Assembly (NCBI RefSeq): GCF_001263795.1
Contig: NZ_LHUR01000005.1
Span: forward strand, 153,763-217,762
Direction of reading: 5' to 3'
DNA length: 64,000 nucleotides
Origin: Clostridium homopropionicum DSM 5847
GTDB taxonomy: Bacteria; Bacillota; Clostridia; Clostridiales; Clostridiaceae
The notes under the pieces are model-generated. The model worked only from the letters and a program-made list of their open reading frames with translations. It did no database searches and was not told where the DNA came from. The translations under genes and the position numbers were made by a program. Of the stretch, positions 18,692 through 28,552 are shown piece by piece (position 1 is the stretch's first letter; every line of letters begins with the position of its first letter).

Positions 18692-19479
18692 TCTAAATTT
18701 TCTCCTCTTTTTGATTCATATTCTGCTAGTTCCTTTTTATCCATAAATCCCTTTAATTTTTCTCCAATTGTATTTGGATTTATTCCTGCCTGAATACAAG
18801 ATATAGCCTCTATAACTAACTCCTTATCTATCAATTCATCTTTATTTAATACCTTTAACTTTGAAGCTATAGGAAGCCATAGAAGATTTGCAGAAGAAAC
18901 TCCATATAAAGTAGCAATAAATGCAACTGCAATTTTAGGTCCTAAGGAACCTGGATCACTTAGATTTCCTAAAACATGAACTAATCCCATTACTGTACCT
19001 ATTATGCCCATAGTAGGAGCAAAGCCTCCAGCTGCTTCAAATATAGCAATTGTATCTTTGTGTCTCATAGAAGTCATTTCTGCATCTAAGTGCAGCATTG
19101 TTTTTACTGTTTCCGGCTCTACACCATCTACAACTGCTTGAAGACCTTTTTTAATAAATGGATCCATATTAGAATCACTTAAATCTGATTCCAAGCTTAA
19201 CAATCCATTTTGCCTAGTCTTCTTTGCAATATCAACAAAATAGTTTATTGAATATGCTCTATTACTCTTCTTACTTGAAAAAGTTGTTTTTAGAGCTCCT
19301 GGTACTCTTTTTAGTTTATTCATTGGGAAAGACACTCCTACTGCACCTATAGTTCCTCCAAAAACAATAAGTCCAGCTGTACCAACTAATAAAGCTGCTA
19401 GATGTCCTCCTTCTAAAACAAAACCTAAAATTAAACCTCCAAAACTAATTATTAAAAAAATAACCGTTGAAATGTCCAT
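18688..19479 (-). CDS. motA: Flagellar motor stator protein MotA
   Basis: The 263-residue four-helix membrane protein pairs with MotB in the stator. N-terminal helices (IFLIISFGGLILGFVLEGG) and the MotA/TolQ/ExbB core (GGFAPTMGIIGTVMGLVHVLGNL and IAVAFIATLYGVSSANLLWLPIASKL) are present. It is the first gene of a motAB operon, with GAGGT before the ATG. No other flagellar genes are in the window, as is usual for an isolated motAB unit. Confidence 0.93.
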   Translation of the reverse strand: MDISTVIFLIISFGGLILGFVLEGGHLAALLVGTAGLIVFGGTIGAVGVSFPMNKLKRVPGALKTTFSSKKSNRAYSINYFVDIAKKTRQNGLLSLESDLSDSNMDPFIKKGLQAVVDGVEPETVKTMLHLDAEMTSMRHKDTIAIFEAAGGFAPTMGIIGTVMGLVHVLGNLSDPGSLGPKIAVAFIATLYGVSSANLLWLPIASKLKVLNKDELIDKELVIEAISCIQAGINPNTIGEKLKGFMDKKELAEYESKRGENLE

Positions 19480-19694
19480 AATTTATACCTCGTTATACAT
19501 TTATTATTGCTTAATTAAATATTATATTTCAATTAATCTCGTACTTCAAATTCAAGCATATATTGCATTCTTACTATGTTTTCTTAAACTTTCCAATTTA
19601 ACTAATTTATATACAAGCTACTTATAATTACACAAATTTATTGCTCATTACTTATTATTACTTTGAAGTAAAGTTAATATATTTAATAAAACAA

Positions 19695-20540
19695 TTAGTA
19701 TTTTCGAGATATTTCCTTTAATTCTCTAGATAACTTCTCTAAATCAAAAATATAACTTTCTATTTCTTTTAAATCATTTGAATACTGTTGAAAGCTTTTC
19801 ATATCACTTTCAATATTTTCAAAGATTTCTCTTGAATTTTTCTTAATTCTGGATAATGTAAATTCAATTGTCTTTATTGAATTATTACTTGAATCAGCTA
19901 ATTTTCTAATTTCAGAAGCAACAACTCCAAAGCCTTTTCCTGCCTCACCTGCTCTTGCACTTTCAATAGAAGCATTAAGTCCTAACAAGTTTGATCTTTT
20001 TGAAACATCCTTAATAAATCCAATAACACTATCTGTTTGTTCAGTATCCTTAACTGTCTCATCTAATACTTTTATAACCCCGTTATTGCTCTCAGCTACT
20101 TGTCCAATTCCTTTTGAAACCTTTGAAATATACATTAACAATTCATTTGCAGATTTAGATAATTCTTCAGCCATATCAGAAACTTTCTTTTGTCTATCTA
20201 AAAAAGTAGATACAACAATACATCCAAGCATTTTATTGTTTTCCTTTATTGGAATTGCTGTACTTCTATAAGGTATTCCTGTTCTTCCAACATTCAACTC
20301 ATCTAATATTAATTCTCCTGATTGTATGCATTTATATGCTACAGTTTCTTTAGTAATAGGCCCAATATTATACTCATATCCACCTTTAGAACTATTGTAC
20401 AGCTTTATACAATCCTCTGTTGAGTTAAAGCCCATAACAAAATCCCCTCTTAAAATAGAGCCCATAAATGGTACTATCTCTTCAAAAGCCTTAAATAATA
20501 TGCTGTCTTCAACCTTATTTTTCATTTGCAAACTCTCCAC
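19695..20540 (-). CDS. Soluble short methyl-accepting chemotaxis-type protein
   Basis: This ~281-residue protein lacks membrane segments. Its first ~120 residues look like a small ligand-binding (PAS/Cache-like) domain, followed by a shortened chemoreceptor signalling hairpin with the tip [20 protein letters not shown]. It would signal to CheA/CheW from the cytoplasm. The GTG start at 20540 is chosen because GGAGG lies 7 bases upstream; ATG 20555 overlaps the Shine-Dalgarno and ATG 20525 is an alternative. It lies downstream of a patatin-like gene and upstream of motAB, same strand. A paralogue with the same layout is at 47173-48006. Confidence 0.87.
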   Translation of the reverse strand: MESLQMKNKVEDSILFKAFEEIVPFMGSILRGDFVMGFNSTEDCIKLYNSSKGGYEYNIGPITKETVAYKCIQSGELILDELNVGRTGIPYRSTAIPIKENNKMLGCIVVSTFLDRQKKVSDMAEELSKSANELLMYISKVSKGIGQVAESNNGVIKVLDETVKDTEQTDSVIGFIKDVSKRSNLLGLNASIESARAGEAGKGFGVVASEIRKLADSSNNSIKTIEFTLSRIKKNSREIFENIESDMKSFQQYSNDLKEIESYIFDLEKLSRELKEISRKY

Positions 20541-20613
20541 AAAAAAAACCTCCATATTTTTTAATAACTTAATGTATTTGAACTAAATAATTTATTAATA
20601 AATATATCGATAC

Positions 20614-21471
20614 CTAATTACTTTTTTGTATCCAATTTATCATTTTATTATAGTTATTTTTAGCATCCTCATATCCTAATTGGTATAAAGCAGCTAACTT
20701 TTCAGGATTCTTTTCCAATCTATCTACTTTTAAGTCACTAGCTGGTCTAATTACAAATGCTTGTTCGTTCTCTTCAAGGGAAATTATATAATCTAGAGTT
20801 TTATTATAAACCTTGTATCTATTTAAAATTGTATCTATTAGTTTTGGATATTTTTTGTATTTAATTTTTATAATGCCACTAAACTTTGTAGGTTCTTTTC
20901 TGTATTCTTTATTTCTTGTAAGTATAATTATGTTTTTTAAGTACCCATCTTCCATTGCCTTTTTAACTGGAATAGAATCTGCAAGTCCACCGTCTAAAAG
21001 AATTTTATCCTCTATCTTTACCATAGGCGCTAATAAAGGTAAACTGCTTGACGCTCTGATTATTTGTAAAATATTATCCCTGCAATCATTTTTTTCAAAA
21101 TATAGTGCTTCTCCAGTAATACAATCTGTTGTTCCTATTACAAATTTTTGCTGTGAGTTTTCAAAAGTTTTATAATCAAAAGGCTCCAATTTATTTGGAA
21201 GTTCATCATAGACAAATTTAATCCCAAATATACTCTTTTCTAAGATAAGATTTCTAAGACTTAAATACCTTGGATTTTTTATATACTTAATATTAATTTT
21301 TTTACTTCTTCCAGTTTGCTTAGATATATAAGAGGCTGCATTGCATGCTCCAGCAGATACCCCAATTACATACGGAAAATACAAATCCTTCTCCATAAAA
21401 AAATCTAATACACCTGCTGTATATACTCCTCGCATACCTCCGCCTTCTAAAACAAGTCCAATGTCCTTCAT
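20614..21471 (-). CDS. Patatin-like phospholipase
   Basis: The 285-residue protein has the patatin signatures: glycine-rich oxyanion loop GLVLEGGGMRGVYTAG at the N terminus, nucleophile-elbow GVSAGACNA, and the catalytic Asp in LLDGGLADSIP. It would be a serine acyl hydrolase acting on lipids. ATG 21471 gives the typical MKDIGLVLEGGG start and follows a G-rich Shine-Dalgarno; a longer frame up to 21540 adds 23 non-conserved residues. A second patatin-like gene is at 48054-48977. Confidence 0.9.
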   Translation of the reverse strand: MKDIGLVLEGGGMRGVYTAGVLDFFMEKDLYFPYVIGVSAGACNAASYISKQTGRSKKINIKYIKNPRYLSLRNLILEKSIFGIKFVYDELPNKLEPFDYKTFENSQQKFVIGTTDCITGEALYFEKNDCRDNILQIIRASSSLPLLAPMVKIEDKILLDGGLADSIPVKKAMEDGYLKNIIILTRNKEYRKEPTKFSGIIKIKYKKYPKLIDTILNRYKVYNKTLDYIISLEENEQAFVIRPASDLKVDRLEKNPEKLAALYQLGYEDAKNNYNKMINWIQKSN

Positions 21472-21546
21472 ATCCGCACCCCCTATGTACTTTATATAAG
21501 TATAGTAAATATTATACAACTTATTACGTAATAAAAACAATATATT

Positions 21547-21578
21547 AAAAAGCTACCTAAAAAGGCAGCTTTTATTTA
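21547..21578 (-). terminator. Terminator of the coat protein genes
   Basis: AAAAGCTACC pairs with GGCAGCTTTT (one mismatch), with T-rich sequence on the minus strand, located just past the coat gene ending at 21592. Confidence 0.65.
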
Positions 21579-21591
21579 TATTATTAATTTA

Positions 21592-21840
21592 TTATCCTTG
21601 CATTAATTGTGATTTAACCTGATCTATATCTTGTTGACTTGCCTTTGCAGCTGGCTTATAATATCCCTTCTGTGAAGCCATTTGGAATAATTGATATTGG
21701 AATTGTTCATCTCCATCTCTTTTTTGTTGAAGAGTCTGTCTAAGCTGCTGATTTTCGCATTCAGAAATTATAGCAGCATAGTTAGTTAAACTGCTTTTAG
21801 TCATTGATAAAATATCATTCACCATTTGTTTTTCTTGCAT
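21592..21840 (-). CDS. Spore coat protein, CotF family
   Basis: This 82-residue, Gln-rich helical protein (MVNDILSMTKSSLTNYAA, QFQYQLFQMASQKGYY) matches the coat F domain: a small helical-bundle protein found in clostridial spores. It lies 27 bases downstream of a smaller companion with similar composition; the pair probably forms one sporulation operon. The role in the coat is structural by inference. Confidence 0.85.
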   Translation of the reverse strand: MQEKQMVNDILSMTKSSLTNYAAIISECENQQLRQTLQQKRDGDEQFQYQLFQMASQKGYYKPAAKASQQDIDQVKSQLMQG

Positions 21841-21867
21841 TGTCTATTCCTCACTTTCCATTTTTTA

Positions 21868-22053
21868 TTATTGTAAAAATCCCATTAATTGTTGAGCAGT
21901 TTGTGTTGAAGCATTTGCTGCTTGCTGAAACATTTGTTTAACTTGCATGTCTTGACATTTACCTGCATAATCATTTAGTTTTGCAGATATATTTTCATGA
22001 CTTCCTATTAAGTGTCTTAGGTTTTGTAATTCTAATTGATTTAATTGTGACAT
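21868..22053 (-). CDS. Small spore coat-like protein
   Basis: A 61-residue Gln- and Ala-rich helical protein (LELQNLRHLIGSHENISAKL, then QMFQQAANASTQTAQQL) of the type that precedes CotF-family proteins in clostridia. It has no enzyme motif. AGGAGG lies upstream of the ATG. It is the first gene of a two-gene unit. Confidence 0.8.
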   Translation of the reverse strand: MSQLNQLELQNLRHLIGSHENISAKLNDYAGKCQDMQVKQMFQQAANASTQTAQQLMGFLQ

Positions 22054-22155
22054 GTGAATTTCCTCCTCTTTACTATATTTTCTGTAGTATTTTGTGTTAA
22101 AGCTAAATAGAATATACCAATATTAAAAGCTTTTAAAATGAAATAAGTGTAAATG

Positions 22156-22791
22156 TTATTTATCAGTACATACATTTTCATCTAACTTTTTCAATATTTT
22201 TTTATACCCTATTTTTATAATTTGATTATCATACAATTGTTCATATTTTATTTTATCTATATCCATCTTTAATATGCTTTTATAATTATCCCCATAAATT
22301 TTATGAAGTAGCAATTCACAGTCTCTAATAATTAAATTATAACTATTATTATCATTAAGTTTATAGTTCTTAATATGTTCATTTATGATTTCAATAATTC
22401 CATATAGCTGATATATATAACTCATTTCTTTTAAGTCAAATCTATTAGTTAAAGAAGCCACAATCTTTGAATAGTCTCTGTTTAGTAGTATAGGATTCAT
22501 GCTTAAATAATTTTCTTTTGAAAAATCATTTAAATTCCTTATACTTTGAAAAATGGCTGTGCATATATCTAATCTTATTATATTTATGTTCTCGCAGATT
22601 TTACTCATCTTTTGAATTTCTTCGTATTTTCTATTATCTTCTACAATTTTGTTTTCCACATTCATGTTCTCTTTAATAGAGTGCTTCATTGTAATCCAGC
22701 TGCAGGTAGCTCCAATAAGTGAACCAATAATAACCGCTGTAGCTGAAATCATGGGAGTTATAAATTTATCTGGTATATCAAATAAACACAC
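22156..22791 (-). CDS. Membrane-anchored hypothetical protein
   Basis: This ~211-residue protein has one N-terminal membrane helix (about residues 8-31, ATAVIIGSLIGATCSW) and a mostly helical soluble remainder rich in Lys, Asn and Ile. No known domain is visible. GTG 22791 is tentatively the start because GGAG lies 11 bases upstream; a TTG at 22812 is the alternative but overlaps that site. Single gene, function unknown. Confidence 0.65.
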   Translation of the reverse strand: MCLFDIPDKFITPMISATAVIIGSLIGATCSWITMKHSIKENMNVENKIVEDNRKYEEIQKMSKICENINIIRLDICTAIFQSIRNLNDFSKENYLSMNPILLNRDYSKIVASLTNRFDLKEMSYIYQLYGIIEIINEHIKNYKLNDNNSYNLIIRDCELLLHKIYGDNYKSILKMDIDKIKYEQLYDNQIIKIGYKKILKKLDENVCTDK

Positions 22792-22947
22792 AAAATTAAG
22801 GTCTCCTTTCAATTACAAAATTAATTAGAAATCTATAATTATACTTTCTCAAATATGAAATATTATTCTAAAGTATACTTTATTTCTAAAACATGGTATA
22901 ATTCTTTGGAACATTTTCAGATTTAAAATTATGCAAGGAGGTATTTT

Positions 22948-24357
22948 ATGGATAAATCTAAACAACTTGAAACAGGAAGTATTAGTAGCCTCCTATTGAA
23001 ATTTTCTGTACCTGCAATAATTGGAATGTTAGTAAATGCTTTTTACAACTTAGTTGATAGAATATATATAGGTAATATGGGACAAGGAATAGGTGAAAAA
23101 GCTTTAGCTGGACTTGGAATTACTATGCCAATTATGACTACAATTATGGCTTTTGGTATGTTAGTTGGTATAGGATCCTCAACTATTGTATCTTTAAAGC
23201 TTGGAGAAAAAAATAAGGACAAGGCTGAAGAAATTCTCGGACTAGCTGTATTACTAAACTTCACTATCTCCATATTAATTTCAATTATTGGGTTACTATT
23301 TATTACACCTATACTAAAAATTTTTGGTGCCGATGCAGATAGTATTTTTTATGCAAAACAATACATTATTGTAATTCTCTCTTGCACAGTATTCCAGAAC
23401 ATGGGTTTTGGAATTAACAATATAATTCGTTCAGAAGGCAACCCCAAAATTGCAATGAGAACAATGCTAGTAGGAGCATTTCTGAATATTATTCTAGACC
23501 CAATTTTTATTTTTGACTTTGGATTAGGACTCGGTATAAAAGGTGCAGCTATAGCTACAGTAATTTCTCAAATCATAAATACCCTATTGGTATTACATTA
23601 TTTTACCAGCAAAAATAGCGGAAGTATCTTAAAATTAAAAAAATCCAATCTAAAGTTTAATTACAATCTTATGCTTGATATTTTCTCAATAGGTCTTTCA
23701 CCATTTACAATGCAGCTTGCTGCTAGTTGTGTATCCATTCTTTATAATAAGGGATTATTAAAATATGGTGGCAACTCAGCTGTTGCCGCAATGAGTATTA
23801 TTGTAAGTATTTCTATGATAATCTTCATGCCAATTTTCGGTATAAATCAAGGAGTTCAGCCGATACTGGGATATAATTATGGAGCTAAACAATACGCTAG
23901 AGTAAAAAAAGCCCTTAGATTAGCAATTTTATCTGGTATTTTCATAGCTTCATTAGGCTTTATTGCTATTGAATTTTTCCCTAAACTTATTTTTAAAGTT
24001 TTTGCAAAAGATGCACCTGAACTGATAGAACTAGGCTCTAGAGGCATAAGAATAGACCTTATGTTTTTGCCAATCATAGGTTATCAAGTAATTGCTTCAA
24101 ACTATTTTCAAGCCATTGGGAAAGCTAAAATTTCCCTTTTCTTAAGCTTCTTGAGACAAGTAATAGTTTTGATTCCAATAATATTAATTCTGCCTAATTT
24201 TTTGGGGCTAACTGGTCTTTGGCTATCTCAGCCTATAGCAGATGTTGTAGCAGCAATATTGACAAGTTTCTTTTTATACAAGGGAATGAAGGAATTAAAA
24301 CAGTTAGAAAAACTAGAATTATCTAAAATACAAACAAATGGAATTATCTCAAAATAA
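22948..24357 (+). CDS. MATE family efflux transporter
   Basis: The 469-residue membrane protein has a clear MATE layout: LLLKFSVPAIIGMLVNAFYNL near residues 16-36, the IGLGIKGAAIATVISQ type motif, and the second-half MPIFGINQGVQPILGYNYGA stretch typical of the MepA-like subgroup. It would export cationic compounds using an ion gradient. AAGGAGG precedes the ATG. It is single, with a double terminator overlapping its 3' end. It is only distantly related to the MATE gene at 26-1399. Confidence 0.93.
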   Translation: MDKSKQLETGSISSLLLKFSVPAIIGMLVNAFYNLVDRIYIGNMGQGIGEKALAGLGITMPIMTTIMAFGMLVGIGSSTIVSLKLGEKNKDKAEEILGLAVLLNFTISILISIIGLLFITPILKIFGADADSIFYAKQYIIVILSCTVFQNMGFGINNIIRSEGNPKIAMRTMLVGAFLNIILDPIFIFDFGLGLGIKGAAIATVISQIINTLLVLHYFTSKNSGSILKLKKSNLKFNYNLMLDIFSIGLSPFTMQLAASCVSILYNKGLLKYGGNSAVAAMSIIVSISMIIFMPIFGINQGVQPILGYNYGAKQYARVKKALRLAILSGIFIASLGFIAIEFFPKLIFKVFAKDAPELIELGSRGIRIDLMFLPIIGYQVIASNYFQAIGKAKISLFLSFLRQVIVLIPIILILPNFLGLTGLWLSQPIADVVAAILTSFFLYKGMKELKQLEKLELSKIQTNGIISK

Positions 24358-24411
24358 GATAATTCCATTTAAAAGCTTGCTAGAAATCTTTGATTTTGTG
24401 CAAGCTTTTAT
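24336..24411 (+). terminator. Tandem terminator hairpins after the second MATE gene
   Basis: The first stem (arms 24336-24349 and 24357-24370, 14 bp perfect) overlaps the stop codon. The second (AAAAGCTTGC with GCAAGCTTTT, arms 24371-24380 and 24400-24409) ends in T residues. A short CAGCTTAGCTG palindrome follows at 24417-24427. Confidence 0.75.
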
Positions 24412-24449
24412 TCATCAGCTTAGCTGAGTGAGTTTCCTGTTATTATTTT

Positions 24450-25955
24450 CTATATAGGAAAGCTAACTTTAAAGGCTATATTATCCTCTTCACATTCAGC
24501 CCAAATCTTCCCCCCTTGAAGTTCAACAATATTTTTTGAAATTGCTAGTCCTAGCCCTGTTCCTCCGCTTTCAGAATTTCTGGATTTATCCATCCTGTAA
24601 AATCTTTCAAATAGGTAAGGCAGCTCTTCTTTAGGTATATGCTCCCCTTTATTTTGAATCTCTATTATTATATTATTTTCTTGCTTGTATAAACTTACCG
24701 TTATAGTTCCTGGCTTAGTGCTGTATTTTATTGCATTCATCAACAAATTATCGAAAACTCTAACGGTTTTGTCAGTATCAAGATTTAAAATAAACTTTTC
24801 ATTTGGAATTTGTTTAGATATTTCTAAAGAGTTTTCCTCCACTACAGGTATAAATTCTTCTATAAGCTGTTCTAGCAATTCATTAATTACTATATCTTTT
24901 TTATTTAACCTTATTACCTTGTTAGACACTTTTGTATATTCAAACAAGTCTTCTATTAATACCTTCAATTTTTCAGATTTATTAAAAGCTATATTTACAA
25001 ATTCAGTTAATTGTTCTTCTCCATCATACTTTTTCTCTTTTATTAATCCCAAGTACCCCATAATTGAAGTTAACGGTGTTCTTAAATCATGAGATACATT
25101 TGTTATCAATTGATTTTTTGTTTCTTCCGCCCTTCTTTCCTCTTGGATAGTACTTTCCAAATCCTTTGTCATGTTATTGATATTTGATGCAAGGGAACTT
25201 AACTCATCATAACCTCTAATTTCTACTCTATGACTTAGATTTCCTTGTGATATTTCCTTTAAACTATTTGTTATTTCTTCAAAATACAACATCTTATTTC
25301 TAGTAAAAAGTAGAAAAGCAATTATAAATACTACTACAGCTAAGACAAATCCTACCAATGATGAAAAACCACTAGTACTATAATATTCTATCCTACCTTC
25401 CGGTATAGCCTTTACAATTAAATAGGCTCTATCCTCCTTAAAATTTATTGGATAGAAGCTTACATATTCTTTTCTTTCATATAATATACTTGAATCCTTT
25501 CTACTCATTGAATTCTTAATTATACTGTAAATATCTATGATACTTTCCTCTGCACCTTTACTTTTGTATATTACTTTACCATCTAAATCAGTAATTAATA
25601 TTTTTTCAATTGCTCTACCTTCTTCTATATACTCATTCATTAAATTCTCTATTTTTTCTTTTTCCTTTATACTTAAATCACTATTGGAAATTGAATTAAC
25701 AAGAAATTCAACCCTATTTTCAATTTCAATAATACCACTATTGTAGTTAATTACAGCTGTTCTATTATATTTACCAACAGCTCTTTGAATAAATATTAAA
25801 GAAACAAATGCAATGATTATACAGATTCCAAAGGTCACTAATAACTCTACTCTTATACTTCTATTAACTCTATTTTTAATGGATGTATATAGATTTTTTA
25901 TTCTATTTCTTGTCTTCCTAAAGGGTCTAAATCTTGGAAATAATTTAAGCTTCAA
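24450..25955 (-). CDS. Membrane sensor histidine kinase
   Basis: The 501-residue kinase has membrane helix 1 (about 37-57), an extracytoplasmic sensor region (about 60-195), helix 2 (198-217), HAMP (about 218-270), HisKA with the phospho-acceptor His289 in SHDLRTPLTS, and a HATPase domain with N box, GGTGLGLAIS and flanking G boxes. It overlaps its response regulator by 11 bases and so belongs to the same operon. A PAP2-family membrane phosphatase gene lies upstream. The stimulus is unknown; PAP2 linkage hints at the cell envelope. Confidence 0.93.
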   Translation of the reverse strand: MKLKLFPRFRPFRKTRNRIKNLYTSIKNRVNRSIRVELLVTFGICIIIAFVSLIFIQRAVGKYNRTAVINYNSGIIEIENRVEFLVNSISNSDLSIKEKEKIENLMNEYIEEGRAIEKILITDLDGKVIYKSKGAEESIIDIYSIIKNSMSRKDSSILYERKEYVSFYPINFKEDRAYLIVKAIPEGRIEYYSTSGFSSLVGFVLAVVVFIIAFLLFTRNKMLYFEEITNSLKEISQGNLSHRVEIRGYDELSSLASNINNMTKDLESTIQEERRAEETKNQLITNVSHDLRTPLTSIMGYLGLIKEKKYDGEEQLTEFVNIAFNKSEKLKVLIEDLFEYTKVSNKVIRLNKKDIVINELLEQLIEEFIPVVEENSLEISKQIPNEKFILNLDTDKTVRVFDNLLMNAIKYSTKPGTITVSLYKQENNIIIEIQNKGEHIPKEELPYLFERFYRMDKSRNSESGGTGLGLAISKNIVELQGGKIWAECEEDNIAFKVSFPI

Positions 25956-26640
25956 CCTTATATCCCACTCCCCATACAGTTTTTATGTATTTTGGCTTCC
26001 TAGAATCCTCTTCAATTTTTTCTCTTATTTTTCTTATATGTACCATAACAGTGTTGGTAGACTCGTAAAAATCCTCTTTCCATACCTGTTCATATATTTT
26101 TTCAATGCTAAATACTATACCTTTATTTCTAGCTAAAAGCTCTAAAATATCAAATTCTCTTGGCGTAAGCTTTACTTCTTTGCCATCTATCTTTACTTCA
26201 TGAGTATCTGTGTCTATACTTAATCCATCCAGCTGAATAATGGATTTATTTATTACATCATTATTATTTAGTTTCATATATCTTCTTAATTGAGACTTAA
26301 TTCTAGCAACCAGCTCTAAAGGGTTAAAGGGTTTAGTTACATAATCATCTGCTCCTGTTGTAAGTCCCAATATTTTATCCATATCTTCACTTTTAGCAGA
26401 TAGCATTATAATAGGCATATTTTTATCTTCTCTTATTTTTAAACATGCCTCTATTCCATCCATTTTAGGCATCATTATATCTAAAACTATAAGATGAACT
26501 TCATTCCTCTCTAATATTTTTAATGCTTCCTCCCCATTTCCTGCAAGCAAAGTATTGTAGCCTTCACTATTTAAATAAATTTCAATTAACCTTCTAATTT
26601 CTTTTTCATCATCGACCACGAGAATTGTTTCTTTTTCCAT
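25945..26640 (-). CDS. OmpR/PhoB family response regulator
   Basis: The 231-residue regulator has a receiver domain with Asp10/Asp11, phospho-acceptor Asp54 (LIVLDIMMPKMDG) and Lys103 (DDYVTKPF), followed by a winged-helix DNA-binding domain (LTPREFDILELLA, and VHIRKIREKIE). It acts with the overlapping histidine kinase. The ATG at 26640 is fixed by the conserved N terminus and GGGAGGG upstream, so the gene overlaps the 3' end of the PAP2 gene by 55 bases. Confidence 0.95.
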   Translation of the reverse strand: MEKETILVVDDEKEIRRLIEIYLNSEGYNTLLAGNGEEALKILERNEVHLIVLDIMMPKMDGIEACLKIREDKNMPIIMLSAKSEDMDKILGLTTGADDYVTKPFNPLELVARIKSQLRRYMKLNNNDVINKSIIQLDGLSIDTDTHEVKIDGKEVKLTPREFDILELLARNKGIVFSIEKIYEQVWKEDFYESTNTVMVHIRKIREKIEEDSRKPKYIKTVWGVGYKVEA

Positions 26641-27251
26641 AGAACTCCCTCCCTATATATTCCTAGCATCGAAATAGCAAATACTGTTTCACCTAAAATA
26701 ATTCCTGATAACAAATCTAAGATAACGTGTTGTTTTACAAATTGAGTAGAAATTATAATTAAAATTCCAATTATATTAACAAGCTTTAATATAAGCTTAT
26801 TATCCGTAGCAATCTGTACTCCCTTCATCACAATAAATGTAGTTATAACATGAACGCTTGGAAAACAATTATATGGATTATCATTATTGTATATAATTTT
26901 TACAATGCTCGAAAAAATATCGTTCCCAGCAACCTCCGGCCTAATTACTGTGGTCTGGTAAAAATAAAATATTACATAGCAAATAATTAATCCTAAATTT
27001 AAACTTATAAGTGTTCTATAATATGCTTTTTTATCTTTAAAACAAATATATATCATAAAAATAAATATGAATGGATACCAAATTATATATGGTATAATAA
27101 ATTCCTTTATAAAAGGAATTTTACTATCAAATTCTGTACTTAAACTATATACTCCTCTTTCTGATGTGTTTAATATTTTATAAAAAATATTTGAAATAGG
27201 AATAGTTAACATAAATAGTAATGGAATATACGTTTCTTTGAGCTTTTTCAT
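26586..27251 (-). CDS. PAP2 family membrane phosphatase
   Basis: The 221-residue protein has about six membrane helices and the later PAP2 motifs: FPSVH (motif 2) and KQHVILDLLSG (motif 3 His and Asp). The usual motif 3 arginine (SR) is threonine (ST), as in the inositol-phosphorylceramide-synthase-like subgroup. The substrate is a lipid phosphate or similar by inference. Its last 18 codons overlap the response regulator start in another frame, suggesting translational coupling in a three-gene operon. Confidence 0.85.
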   Translation of the reverse strand: MKKLKETYIPLLFMLTIPISNIFYKILNTSERGVYSLSTEFDSKIPFIKEFIIPYIIWYPFIFIFMIYICFKDKKAYYRTLISLNLGLIICYVIFYFYQTTVIRPEVAGNDIFSSIVKIIYNNDNPYNCFPSVHVITTFIVMKGVQIATDNKLILKLVNIIGILIIISTQFVKQHVILDLLSGIILGETVFAISMLGIYREGVLWKKKQFSWSMMKKKLEG

Positions 27252-27440
27252 AAGGTTTCTCCCTTCTGCAAAGAGTTTTTATATTGTATATTATAAGGAA
27301 TACATCTTAACAAAAGCTTATAGAAAATATTAAGAATTTCTTAAATATTAATATAATATTATATTTTAACTTTATAAATCATATCTTCTATATTATCATA
27401 AAATTAATAGAAATAAATTTTCAAAGGAGTGACATATTAT

Positions 27441-28301
27441 TTGGAAGACTTTATTTTAGAATTAGCTTCAAAGCTCCAAACTACTAGTGTTTTATCAAAA
27501 TTACTTATAACTCTAATTCTGTTCGTTGCTTTATATTTAATTAATAAAAGCATCTGTACTTTTTTGAATAAGCTTGATTTTAGTTCACAACATACAATTA
27601 AAATAAAAAAAATGGCATCAATTTTCATTAAATTGCTTTTTTTTATTGTGGCAATACCTATTTGGATGTATGATCATCAAGACATTTTCACTTTTCTAGG
27701 CTTATTTTCTGCTGGTCTTGCTTTTGCTTTTAAAGATGTACTTGGAAACTTTTTGGGCTGGATTATTATAAGTACTCAAAAGCCCTTTGAAATTGGAGAT
27801 AGAATTAAAATTGATGATAGTATTGGAGACGTAATTGAAGTTGATTGGTTTTATACAACAATTATTGAAGTAGTTGAAAGTAATAGTAATACTTACGGTC
27901 AAAGTACAGGACGCCTTACCCATATTCCTAATATAAAAATACTAACTGAGCACCTTATAAATGAGACAAACTCCTTTCCTTTTACCTGGCATGAAATTGA
28001 CATAGTAGTAGACAGTACAAGCAATTGGAAAAAAACTAAGGATATTATAATAACTGTTGCTGATGATATTCTAGGAAATATAGAAAGTGAAGCTAAAGAA
28101 TCCTTAAATATTGTTTCTAAAACCCTCCCTATTTATTATGAAAATCTCTCACATACTATATATACTTCCTTAGAAAATGGCAAGATTGTTTTATCTCTAA
28201 GATTTATTTGTAAAGCAAGAAATTTTAGAAACTTACATCATGATTTAATCGAAAATATTTTAACTGAATCATCCAAGCATAAAGATATACATTTTGTATA
28301 A
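27441..28301 (+). CDS. Small-conductance mechanosensitive channel (MscS family)
   Basis: The ~286-residue protein has three N-terminal membrane helices and the MscS pore and beta domain: GLFSAGLAFAFKDVLGNFLGWIII followed by KPFEIGDRIKIDDSIGDVIEV. A cytoplasmic alpha/beta domain completes it. It would release solutes on hypo-osmotic shock. TTG 27441 is the likely start, 11 bases after AAAGGAG; a GTG at 27429 lies within the Shine-Dalgarno. Monocistronic with a strong terminator. Confidence 0.88.
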   Translation: MEDFILELASKLQTTSVLSKLLITLILFVALYLINKSICTFLNKLDFSSQHTIKIKKMASIFIKLLFFIVAIPIWMYDHQDIFTFLGLFSAGLAFAFKDVLGNFLGWIIISTQKPFEIGDRIKIDDSIGDVIEVDWFYTTIIEVVESNSNTYGQSTGRLTHIPNIKILTEHLINETNSFPFTWHEIDIVVDSTSNWKKTKDIIITVADDILGNIESEAKESLNIVSKTLPIYYENLSHTIYTSLENGKIVLSLRFICKARNFRNLHHDLIENILTESSKHKDIHFV

Positions 28302-28302
28302 A

Positions 28303-28341
28303 AAAAATTACTACTGAGTTTATATCCCAGTAGTAATTTTT
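28303..28341. terminator. Bidirectional terminator
   Basis: AAAAATTACTACTG and CAGTAGTAATTTTT form a perfect 14-bp stem between the convergent MscS and BFD-like genes, with A and T runs on both sides. Confidence 0.8.
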
Positions 28342-28342
28342 A

Positions 28343-28552
28343 CTATTTTAAACTTAATATTAACTCTTCAATTTTCTCTCTACATCTTTTAGCTCCACAC
28401 TCACCTGTACCAGCACCTGTTTTTTCTTGAACCTTTTCAAAGGAATTCGCACCATTAATTATTGCCTTTTTTACTTTATCCCTAGTTATACTTTTACAAA
28501 TGCATATCTTTGTTAATTTATCTAATATATCCTTGTTTATATTTTCTTCCAT
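28343..28552 (-). CDS. BFD-like [2Fe-2S]-binding protein
   Basis: This 69-residue protein has the four cysteines of a bacterioferritin-associated-ferredoxin-like domain: CIC at residues 17-19 and CGAKRC near the C-terminal third, with the helical KVKKAIINGANSFEKVQEKTGAGTG stretch between. Such domains bind one [2Fe-2S] cluster and pass electrons or iron. It is monocistronic; no partner gene is adjacent. The specific role is unknown. Confidence 0.83.
   Translation of the reverse strand: MEENINKDILDKLTKICICKSITRDKVKKAIINGANSFEKVQEKTGAGTGECGAKRCREKIEELILSLK

Noticed and set aside
25813..26136. Plus-strand hydrophobic frame across the kinase/regulator junction
   Set aside because: Antisense to two well-supported overlapping genes; no ribosome binding site.
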